64,000 nucleotides of DNA, from assembly GCA_020796225.1 (NCBI GenBank), contig CM036759.1, positions 2,130,782 through 2,194,781 on the forward strand, written 5' to 3'. The DNA comes from Arion vulgaris (Eukaryota > Mollusca > Gastropoda > Stylommatophora > Arionidae). The position numbers were made by a program, and so were the translations under genes. Numbering within the stretch: the first letter of the stretch is position 1; every line of letters begins with the position of its first letter. The notes under the pieces are model-generated. The model saw only the letters and a list, made by a program, of their open reading frames with translations. It had not been told where the DNA came from and made no database searches. This document shows positions 55,311 through 64,000 of the stretch, piece by piece.

Positions 55311-55660
55311 TACTGATGATTCCCGTGTCTCGCTGGTTAAACACACGCCTCACTCTACCCTCAGACATCCAGTTCTACTTGTACAACGTGTAATTACGAA
55401 CTCCTTAAATCGCAGGATAGATTCAATATCAATTTTAGTGTCCTATCCAACGGACAGTCGCCAAGAAACCGAAGAACGTCCATTCTCAACTCATCGGCGA
55501 TTAATGTTGTTGATGCAAGCATCTCCGCTCTCTCATTGCCACGAAAACCCCCATGCCCAGGACATTAGTCCCGCGTAAGTCAATGGAAGCTGGAAACGTC
55601 TATAGACGACATCCACTCATACCGCTATCTACCATTTCCGGACTTCCGAAACATCGACTT
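55310..55660 (-). mobile_element. LINE 3' end with RNase H remnant
   Basis: The - strand carries the same order as 15930-16330: a GHGGF-RGNERAEMLAST-like block, a Leu-Ser-Ile region, then GVFNQRDTGIISMNTS-like tail text. It is decayed. Confidence 0.65.
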
Positions 55661-55689
55661 CTTCTTCGACCGGTCTTTTCGGCCATTTT

Positions 55690-56400
55690 GATCATTCTTG
55701 TTATATAAAAACATACTTTGCCAAGAACGGTTTTTACGTCACATCATTCAGCGCCATTTGGAGCACTGGTGCTTATCCTTCGGCAATGTGTCCGGTTTCA
55801 GCCAGCGTTTACTGGGCTCGCTCTCCGTCAGCCTTTGGATGTCCCCAGCCGACCTGCAAGGCAGCAGGTTGCTATTTTCTTTAGGGTAGCTACAATGAGA
55901 TAACCTTCCCTTCCGGGATGTTGAGCGTTATCTGCTCAGGTTACCAGTCTTTTTTGGACTACTTGGTTTGCCTGCCATCCAGGTTTGTGTACGGTTTGCT
56001 CCGCTATCCTTTGATTGTCCCCAATCAAACTACAAGGCAGTAGTAGTTCTCTGTGAGTGGAAATGGGGTTATTGCTCTCTGGATGAAGATAAATCTTCGA
56101 GGCTCGCCACCTATTTTTCCACTTCGCGTTTCTTTTGGGTGCACCTTCGCTTATTTCTGCTTGTGCCCCTTTTCTCTTCGTCACTTGCGGTCACATTGTT
56201 CTACTGGACGACACCTTACCCATTCATGTCTCACTGTGCGCAGTGCGCAGTTTATCACCATTCGATAGGGACGTTTGCACTGGCTTCAAGCCTCTGCTGG
56301 GCTTTCCAGTTTTTCTGCACCTTTGGGTGTCCGCTCACCCCTACGTTTGCCGCGCCTTTTCGTCGCTGCATCTGTAACAGTATTACTGTTCCTGTGGTAT
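55690..56400 (+). mobile_element. LINE-X 5' part
   Basis: It has the start TTTTACGTCACATCATTCAG, CATTTGGAGCACTGGTGCTT, CAGCAGGTTGCTATTTTCTT, then TGTCCCCAATCAAACTACAA. It has the same order as 25610 down to 25230 on the other strand. It diverges after 56070. Confidence 0.65.
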
Positions 56401-56559
56401 AAGAGGGGAGAAATCCCTGAAAATTATATTTTAGTTGTAGATTCCCTTTTGTTTATTTTGTTGTGATGACAGTTGATGACAGCTCATCAGTTGTCACGGA
56501 GGTTACCTGAGCTGTGTGAAGGGAATCTGGGTTTTGATATTTTTGAGTGGGTAGTCAGA

Positions 56560-56720
56560 GTATGCATTGTACATTGGGTCTGGGACTGTACAACGAGCAG
56601 GACTGTTGAGGGAGTCGATTGATGATTGAGGCTGAGACTGGACAGTAGGACCCGAAGCTGAGACTGGACAGTAGGACCGGAGGCTGAAACTGGACAGTAG
56701 GACTGGCAGAGAAATGGATA
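56560..56720. repeat. 28-bp repeat, 3 copies
   Basis: GAGGCTGAGACTGGACAGTA then GGACCGGA repeats three times. Confidence 0.85.
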
Positions 56721-56769
56721 AGGGACGATACAGTCGTGATGGTCCTTTTGATTAGACAACTACGTTATC

Positions 56770-57240
56770 TACTGTGCAGGCATCTGTGTGATGCTATTTT
56801 TCTACTGTTTTTGCATCTGTGTGATGTATTATATCCTACGAGACTGAAAATGTGGCGAGTCACTGACTTTTGGTTAGACAACGTCATTTCTACTGTTTTG
56901 GCATCTGTGTGATGTATCATATTCTACAAGCCTGAAAATGTGGTGAGTCACTGTCTTTTGGGTAGACAACATCGTTTCTACTGTTTAGGCATCTGTGTGA
57001 TGTTAAAATTCTACAAGTCTGAAAACGTTGTTAGTCACTGTCTTATGTCAACAGTGTGGATTTCAACTGTTTAGGCATCTGTGTGATGTTAAAATTCTAC
57101 AAGACTGAAAATGTCGTTAGTCACTGTCTTATGATGGCAAATTGTGTGATCTTAAAGTTCTGCAAGACTGGAATTTATCTTGAGGCGTTTTGGCTTTCGA
57201 GGACTAGTCGTTACCTATCAGTATTTCTGGTGAGTCTGTG
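56770..57240. repeat. About 85-bp repeat, 5 copies
   Basis: Units share TTTCTACTGTTTTGGCATCT, GTGTGATGTATTATATTCTA, CAAGACTGAAAATGTGGTGA and GTCACTGTCTT. Confidence 0.9.
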
Positions 57241-57249
57241 CACAATCAG

Positions 57250-57630
57250 ACATAATCTAACATAGCAACCTCCGACAAGGCTGATTTGTAGTCTTGAATG
57301 ATTTATTCAGTCGCTTCCTACTACGAAGGAAAAAAGGATACACACCAGGAGATTAACTTAAGATAATCTTATTAGCTGTTTAATTTGTTAATGTTCAGTA
57401 AGTTAATATGTGTGGAATTTGATTTATTTATATTGTATTATTGTGCATTATGTTTATGAATAATGATTATGTGAAATTTCAAGCTACAATAGATGATTTA
57501 TAATTACTGTTCTTGAATCGTGACGTTGCTGTTAGTTCTTTTGTGTTGTTGGTTCTTAGAGTGTGTATTGATGTATGTGAGTAAAGTTGCCATTAGGTGT
57601 GTTCGTTTATGTTGTACCAGCTTGGCACCA
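57250..57630. other. No gene recognised
   Basis: AT-rich DNA with no supportable feature. Confidence 0.4.
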
Positions 57631-57639
57631 GGCTGGTAT

Positions 57640-58240
57640 CACTGTATAACCCCAACAGAAAATACTGGTACACATCATCAGCACCGTGTCTGTCTGCCCC
57701 ACCGGTGTGCTCATCTGTGTTTCGTCCGTATGCGTGTTCGCTCTACCTTGGTGCCTGCTCACCGTGTTTATCAGGTTTCTCACCATGCTCACATTTACTA
57801 TGCCACGAGACTGTCAGGACACGCAACTCGACTCCGTCTCCACCTCAGGGCTCTGAGTTTCGTCCTATGTGGGCCCACGTCTCTTCACCGGATGCACCCC
57901 TCATCTTTTTTTGCTTATTTGTTCAGTTTTCCCCATCGGCCGGGAGAGACGTGCATTGATAGTTACTCTGGGATTCTGCTCGTCTGTGTTGCGAGCGTTT
58001 CTCATACAACATAACCGCGTCTGCATCACTACTTAAACCAAAGTAGCTCTCCCTCGATCCCTACCCGCTTAGCCAGACAAGATTGGTTGTCTGTTACCAG
58101 AGTCGCCACGTGGGAGGTGAGGTAGATCTTGATTAGTGCCAGCTCACTAATCCTGACTCACCGTTGTACCTATGCGCCTTTGACCCCGAAACGTCGACTG
58201 AGTCAGACCACAGCCAGGCTCTAGCACAGGCCAGACAACT
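57640..58240 (+). mobile_element. LINE-X middle part plus SINE-D-like head
   Basis: CACCTCAGGGCTCTGAGTTT and TATGTGGGCCCACGTCTCTT match the internal repeats of 24536-25610. ATCGGCCGGGAGAGACGTGC and TCCCTACCCGCTTAGCCAGA then continue as in that copy's 3' side. The region near 58045-58160 is also shared with the SINE-D heads, so the two families overlap there. Confidence 0.6.
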
Positions 58241-58549
58241 GGCCGGGTATTCCTGACCTAGATAAGAAAAGGGATCTGAAAATTACAGATGTTTGATAGA
58301 ACACTGCACGCTTTTTTGCAATTTTACTAAATTCTGTAAGTCTATGGTTATTTATTGGTGAAAATATTTATAATATTGATATTCCTTATTGTTAAACTTA
58401 ACTTGTTGCATAATATGACTTCGAGTTTGCATTTTGTGTTGATTTTAAAATGAATTCGTCTATATACACCAATACTGGAATACGAGGTCACGTGGTGTAG
58501 TTGGGGTCTGATTTCCCATAATTCTTACCTGAGCCCGAAGGCCCAGTAG

Positions 58550-58640
58550 TTTATAGTTGGCTCTGGTCAGACACAATTAACATTGGTCCCGTAAACGAAG
58601 TCCCAGAGAGACACTGGAGAGCAACAGTAAATGGTAGTAT
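58550..58640 (-). mobile_element. Short LINE RNase-H scrap
   Basis: GTCAGACACAATTAACATTG and CCCAGAGAGACACTGGAGAG are close to the RNase H region of 63483-63850. Confidence 0.5.
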
Positions 58641-58764
58641 CACTTGGTATATTGTGTCGTATCACTTGGTGTATTGTTGAATAATACAGTGTTAGGTCCG
58701 TATTTTTCTTAGGTCAACGATACACGATGTGGTGATTCATCACTCCGGAGATGACATATGTAGC

Positions 58765-58925
58765 ACTGAGATCTTCTTCATTGAAAGGCTCCATATCGAC
58801 CACTTGTCGACGCTTTTTATTTACAAGGGTAGCTTCCCTATGCCCCTACCTCAGTCGCTTCTTACGACATGCCTTGCAGGTCGCATTTTTACTATTCTTT
58901 GCTCCCCTTGCGAGTCACGGCAACA
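58765..58925 (-). mobile_element. SINE-B copy, partial
   Basis: On the - strand, CAAGGGGAGCAAAGAATAGT, CGACCTGCAAGGCATGTCGT and AAGAAGCGACTGAGGTAGGG lead to the tail GACAAGTGGTCGATATGGAG. The middle part is deleted. Confidence 0.7.
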
Positions 58926-59028
58926 GATGGGCGGCGCAGAGATAAAGAACAAGACTATTCTATTAAATGTTTGACTGTTGTACTGTCCTTCCGTTTCGAA
59001 GTGATATATAAGGCCATACAGACCGAAC

Positions 59029-59474
59029 CATCGATATAGATCAGAAAGTCACCTGGGCGGGTGTGCCTAACAACATCGATATAGATCAGAAAGTCACCTG
59101 GGCGGGTGTGCCTAACAACATCGATATAGATCAGAAAGTCACCTGGGCGGGTGTGCCTAACAACATCGATATAGATCAGAAAGTCACCTGGGCGGGAGTG
59201 CCTAACAACATCGATATAGATCAGAAAGTCACCTGGGCGGGTGTGCCTAACAACATCGATATAGATCAGAAAGTCACCTGGGCGGGTGTGCCTAACAACA
59301 TCGATATAGATCAGAAAGTCACCTGGGCGGGTGTGCCTAACAACATCGATATAGCTCAGAAAGTCACCTGGGCGGGTGTGCCTAACAACATCGATATAGA
59401 TCAGAAAGTCACCTGGGCGGGTGTGCCTAACAACATCGATATAGATCAGAAAGTCACCTGGGCGGGTGTGCCTA
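59029..59474. repeat. Very homogeneous 45-bp minisatellite, about 10 copies
   Basis: The unit is CATCGATATAGATCAGAAAG, TCACCTGGGCGGGTGTGCCT, AACAA. Only two substitutions are visible (GGGAGTG at 59194, AGCTCAG at 59354). The + frame gives 15-residue PNNIDIDQKVTWAGV repeats in an open 184-residue ORF, which I take as a by-product. Confidence 0.95.
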
Positions 59475-59479
59475 TCAGT

Positions 59480-60380
59480 TTGGCTCTTTATCTCTTCATC
59501 TGTCTGGGACGATTTTCTATAGTAGTTGACCAGGTGACTATCAAGTCCATATGTCCTACTAGCTTTGATTCATTGATTGAGCTCCATATCAACCACTTGT
59601 TGGCCACTCTTTCATAGTTCATAGTTCATAAGTACGGTTCCAACCTCACTGCAACGGGTCACCCCATAATTGCTCCGTTCCTGTGCCAATGAAAATCACA
59701 CGAAATGCTAACAACTGTGAAATGTTTCCTGTGTGAACTAATTCCAGAATGAAACAGCCGCGTACCGCCACAAAAAAACATGCACCGCATAAAATGCATA
59801 TGGCCGTCGCTAATATAGCAACACAAAACTGTTCATCACTTGAATTGCAATTATTGTCGAAGGGAACATCAATCACGACAAAATCCAGCTTTCTGCACTC
59901 GCAATATAACTGCATACGGCAGATTGAGCTTGTTCGTCATAACCGCTGTCCGCCATTTTCTGAATACACACAACAAACGCACGGTTGACACAGAAAAAAC
60001 ATTCCATGTAACAGTCATAGCTCACAGCGTTGCTCAAGCACTAACTCAGTAGCTCGGCAAACGAAACCGGAAAATACCCGACCAAACATGTCGAAAATGC
60101 GCTAGCAAAGTCGTGTTCAGAATCAAACAGTTCTGACTCTGAATGGCTTTTCCGCATTCCGCCATTGCTGGCCACTCTTTTTGGCTGTATGGGATTTGCG
60201 CCTAAAAACGTGTTCGTTGTGTGTGCTAGTTAGACGTCTATCATACCCTTAGGCCAGTACATCCAGTTTCTGCGTCGCTGTTTTACTAAATATCGTTAGT
60301 TCCCTGACCCATGCTATCTTTGAATCTGCCTGACCTTGCATTTCCCAGACATCAAACGATATTTCTAGCACTAAAACGTC
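59480..60380. other. Mostly unassigned; SINE-B scraps
   Basis: Short SINE-B tail remnants are visible at about 59578-59615 and 60165-60290. The 59650-60160 interval is CpG-richer than its surroundings, but I cannot support a gene in it. Confidence 0.35.
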
Positions 60381-60869
60381 ACTCCCTCTTTATTGATCAT
60401 CTATTAACCACATGTACATGTTTCGGCACTTTTCTGATACGATGAAGTTATTCTTGATAAGGAACACTTTCAGCTGTTTTCTTACATGAATACAGAACAT
60501 GTAAAACGAAGCAGGTATCCCAACGAAACACGTGAACAAGACTCCTGCTTCTGCTCCTAAATACAAAAACAAGATTACCGCTCTTAGATTCCTCGAAATC
60601 ACCACACTTTGTTCTCACACGATCCACCCAGTAACATAGTTCAATGCTGTGTTACCTTTTACACAGGACATATACGCAATGTTAACCTTTATTGACAGGA
60701 CCCGTCAGTGGGATGTATTTTTTACAAATATATTTCTGATTTTTTTCCATTTCTAAACGTCCACCATTAGCATCCACTTTGAGATTCTGCTCGTCTGTAG
60801 TGCGAGAAGATCTCACACCGGAAGCCAAAGCATTTATTCTACTACCTAATCATATGGTATCTCCCCTTC

Positions 60870-61010
60870 GATCACTAGCCTACCCAATTCGCCAGACTAC
60901 AGTGCAGAAGTCTATTTCCAAAACCATCACGCGGAGGTAGAGTAGGGTTTTGGTCAGTGTCAGCTCATTGACACTTCGTCACTTTAGTTTATTGTACCCG
61001 TGGTCCTCAT
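60870..61010 (+). mobile_element. SINE-D head remnant
   Basis: CCCAATTCGCCAGACTACAG, AGAGTAGGGTTTTGGTCAGT and GTCAGCTCATTGACACTTCG match the heads at 36755 and 58045. Confidence 0.55.
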
Positions 61011-61400
61011 GGCTAATGTAGTCAAGTGGAAGTTTTTCACTGTCTTCTTCTTTAACTAACCATGGTCGACAAAGCAGTCAGTTACCATCAAGCTTTGTGA
61101 TATTATGTAGGGCAATACAAATATCTCTCCATCTTGCCCTGGTCATAGACATCCTTCACAGAGTGCTATACGTCTGATCCACACTATGCATCTTTGTATC
61201 CACAGCTTTTCGCCAGGTTATCCATCTTTGGTCTTTCCTCCATAGGCTTGTAAACTGCAGTTCTTGTGATGATCATTTGATAATTTCTTATTACGTGGCC
61301 TATCCAACCCTAGACTCTGCCTTTCATCACTGTCCACATTTTCTCCTGCCCTCTTCTATGACCATTCAGATGTGACACCAAGTCACAGTAACTCAGCATA
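61010..61400 (-). mobile_element. LINE C-terminal tail
   Basis: The - strand gives LNGHRRGQEKMWTVMKGRVW, GWIGHVIRNYQMIITRTAVY and KPMEERPKMDNLAK, a recognisable but decayed RT tail. Confidence 0.65.
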
Positions 61401-61409
61401 TGTGGGACA

Positions 61410-62040
61410 GATCTCCACTATGACGCAATGCTAATGGTATAACTCAGTAGATAGGGTTTTAATGTTCTTAATAAATAATACAGAGGGAAAACTCACAAGA
61501 AATTGTGGATGCAAACAATATGTGTCACATAATAATTGAGAATGTCCCTAATTCAGAACGATCTCGCTGCATCCCAGCATTGGCACACCATGCTCCTGGT
61601 TTTTGGCTCATATCATATACAAGAAGTAGTTAAACTGGTAACATTTGAGCGAACAGAAATCGTTGCCCAAATTGTGCCCATTAGGCAGTGAGAAGATTGT
61701 GACAGGCTGGTGAAGTCAAGCATCTCCGAATATCAGGCATCTCCGAAATTTGGATGTGCTTGGCCTACACGTTGTATGCACATAATGGTAGCACAACATT
61801 CTCTGGGCGGACAACACACACATATCACATATGGGGGAGGGGGCTGCTGTAATATTAAGTAAATTGGCGATCTAGTCATCTTTCTCATTTAGGTCTACTA
61901 TTTAGTTTATTTATTATTTCTTGTTTGTATTTGTTCCCGTGACAAGGTCCACGACCAGAACATCGGATTGTTGTCATTTTAAAATTATTTGATTATTCAT
62001 TTATATTCTTCTTGCTAATGTAATACTTTATCTTACTTGC
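61410..62040. other. No gene recognised
   Basis: No repeat or coding similarity is visible. Confidence 0.45.
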
Positions 62041-62335
62041 TTACTTAATCCCGTCATGCCTAGCGACACATGGGGCTTCAGAAAGGACTTTCCATGCTCT
62101 CCTGTCCCGTGCAACCTTCAGCGCAGAGCCCCACGTCAGAGATGCGGTGTCCAGTTCCTCTTCCATCATGCGCCTCCATGTTGTCCATGGTCTGCCTTTC
62201 TTCTCTTTCCCTCTGGTGTCCAAGTGAGGGCTACCCTTGCAGGCATTTCTTGTCTCATTCTCATAACATGTCCGAGCCATTTCCATCATCATTTTTTGAG
62301 TATGTCATTCATTGCCTCTTGTCTTGTATCTTGGA
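62041..62335 (-). mobile_element. RTE-like LINE C-terminal tail
   Basis: The frame carries HLDTRGKEKKGRPWTTWRRM, EEELDTASLTWGSALKVARD and RRAWKVLSEAPCVARHDGIK, then a stop. It is uninterrupted for 80 codons. Confidence 0.88.
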
Positions 62336-62424
62336 GTAGTTGGTTATTGGATATAATACTTTATCTACCGTCTGTCTGTGTACAAAATCGTCTATCAACA
62401 TGGCATATGTCATTTCTCTTATCT

Positions 62425-62965
62425 CAGTCCTTTATTACCATGTATGTTTTCTTCTCATACATTTCAACAGTCATCTACATTTATTACCATGTATGTTTTC
62501 TTCTCATACATTTCAACAGTTGTCTACATTTATTACCATGTATGTTTTCTTCTCATACATTTCAACAGTTGTCTACATTTATTACCATGTATGTTTTCTT
62601 CTCATACATTTCAACAGTTGTCTACATTTATTACCATGTATGTTTTCTTCTCATACATTTCAACAGTTGTCTACATTTATTACCATGTATGTTTTCTTCT
62701 CATACATTTCAACAGTCATCTACATTTATTACCATGTATGTTTTCTTCTCATACATTTCAACAGTCTACATTTATTACCATGTATGTTTTCTTCTCATAC
62801 ATTTCAACAGTTGTCTACATTTATTACCATGTATGTTTTCTTCTCATACATTTCAACAGTCTACATTTATTACCATGTATGTTTTCTTCTCATACATTCC
62901 AACAGTTGTCTACATTTATTACCATGTATGTTTTCTTCTCATACATTCCAACAGTTGTCTACATA
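62425..62965. repeat. 45/49-bp minisatellite, 11 copies
   Basis: The unit is TTTATTACCATGTATGTTTT, CTTCTCATACATTTCAACAG, TTGTCTACA. ATGTATG and CATACAT can pair within a unit. 4-base deletions give the short form. Confidence 0.94.
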
Positions 62966-63254
62966 AACTTTCAGATTCACAAACAGATGCAAACATATTA
63001 CAATTAGTTTAGTATTTTAATATGTGGCAAAAATATGAACATTTTACAATTTTGTTTATATCATGCCACCACCATTTATGAAGACTTGACTGCAACAAGG
63101 AATGTCTGGATATAGATTTTGTAGAATATATATATGCACTCTGCTAGCTTCATGTTTATATATGTATAATTCAAATGGAATAAAAGTATATGGCATGACA
63201 ATAATAAAAGTTACACACAATAACATATACATCTTTCTGGTAATCACACATATA

Positions 63255-63425
63255 ATGTACATATCTTGCTTGAATATACAGGAAGTTGAGAGTAGGTGTG
63301 GCAGTTAGCATGATTTGCACATATATATTGCTTGAATATACAGGAAGTTGTGAGTAGGTGTGACAGTTAACAAGATTTGAACATATATGTTTCTTGAATA
63401 TACAGGAAGTTGAGCATACTTTTGG
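63255..63425. repeat. About 68-bp repeat, 3 copies
   Basis: TTGCTTGAATATACAGGAAG then TTGAGAGTAGGTGTG and CAGTTA repeats with divergence. Confidence 0.8.
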
Positions 63426-63482
63426 CAGATTGCATTATTTGTATATAATGATGAGAGTAGGTGTTATTTGGCTTCTCAATGA

Positions 63483-63850
63483 TCAGTGCTGCTGAAGAAA
63501 TTCTGTCTGCTCTCTCAATAGTTCAACCATCTGCATGTCCAGAATAGGAGATCCATGTAAGTCTCTGAAGGTTGGAAACATCAGCAGACTACATTCACGT
63601 ATACCACAACATACCGTTCTGAAGCGTGAACTGAGAATCAGACACAATAATCGCCCCAGTAACTGGAGTCTCAGAGAGCCATTGGAGGGCAGCAGTAACA
63701 ACAGCCTTAACTTCCATCCGTATATTGGAAGTAGTTGTCCCATATGCCCCGTTCTGCTCTGATGCGACTCTACTATGCACGCTAGCGTTGTCCTGCATGA
63801 CCAATTCTGCTTGCAGTGACCCTACAATGCACACTAGCTATAAAACCCCA
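63483..63850 (-). mobile_element. LINE RNase H fragment
   Basis: The - strand reads RVASEQNGAYGTTTSNIRME, VKAVVTAALQWLSETPVTGA, IIVSDSQFTLQNGM (RNase H middle, with the D of V-S-D-S). After shifts it gives LTWISYSGHADG and an E-R-A-D-R block. Confidence 0.75.
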
Positions 63851-64000
63851 ACCTTATTTCCCATCTGTCTGGATCTATTCATCACTTTTTTATCAGGTCG
63901 CAATTGTGGTTACCTAGCTAATTGTTCTTTCAGCCAGCTTGGGTCATCTGCGACATGCAACATTTAATTCTGATGCCATTAATATCATTAGTATTCTCAT

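Noticed and set aside
59063..59617. 184-codon ORF of PNNIDIDQKVTWAGV repeats
   Set aside because: Explained by the 45-bp array. No start context, signal or non-repeat domain, although the homogeneity is noted as a finding.
59646..59915. Reverse ORF with a hydrophobic segment (VAILATAICILCGACFF)
   Set aside because: No homologue recognised and no clear splice sites. Hydrophobic runs are common by chance in such composition.
60390..60605. Reverse ORF with GAEAGVLFTCFVGIPASFYM
   Set aside because: An acceptor-like TTTTTGTATTTAG precedes it, but no neighbouring exon or family is recognisable. Left as unproven.
62056..63012. 318-codon forward ORF
   Set aside because: Its first part is antisense to an RTE-like tail and its second part is a 45/49-bp minisatellite.

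Overview
This window is AT-rich, intron-bearing, repeat-saturated animal DNA. There are no operons, ribosome binding sites or prokaryotic genes. The mix of RTE-like and RNase-H-bearing LINEs, Penelope-like elements, piggyBac-type short elements and SINEs ending in GAAGAAGAAG points to an invertebrate. A mollusc or other lophotrochozoan is my best guess, but the sequence does not prove it.

Two conserved host genes can be pieced together exon by exon, and they converge. On the + strand, a GLT8D1-type family-8 glycosyltransferase runs from about 13.8 or 16.8 kb to 31.7 kb. It has a signal-anchor exon, a DDD (DxD) exon, a HWNG exon and a stop at 31704. On the - strand, the rRNA-processing PIN nuclease FCF1/UTP24 runs from about 54.5 kb down to 42.5 kb in seven or eight exons. 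Its total length matches the roughly 198 residues of the family, and an AATAAA lies just past the stop. Both genes carry 1-2 base frame breaks in otherwise conserved exons, so read errors or recent decay must be considered. An intact 276-codon ORF at 11.2-12.0 kb resembles a multi-copy, probably transposon-borne invertebrate protein. A 96-codon ORF at 33.1 kb is unassigned.

Layout. 0-10.4 kb: LINE and SINE fragments and a 692-bp piggyBac-type element. 10.4-13.3 kb: the 276-codon ORF in AT-rich DNA. 13.3-31.7 kb: the glycosyltransferase gene, with introns filled by minisatellites of up to about 2 kb. 32-42 kb: intergenic, with a 689-bp piggyBac-type element, large minisatellites, SINEs and an RT fragment. 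42.5-54.5 kb: FCF1, with LINE, SINE and Penelope-like remnants in its introns. 54.5-64 kb: SINE/LINE mosaics and more tandem arrays, with no gene recognised.

The most striking pattern is that 3' splice sites together with the first bases of the following exon have been tandemly copied at four separate exons of the two genes: GLT8D1 exon 5 (x2), GLT8D1 exon 7 (about 25 copies), FCF1 exon 4 (x2-3) and FCF1 exon 6 (x3). A second pattern is a modular SINE system in which one conserved head is joined to different tails, at least one shared with a LINE present in the window. By my own addition, tandem arrays with 16-90 bp units fill roughly a fifth of the window.
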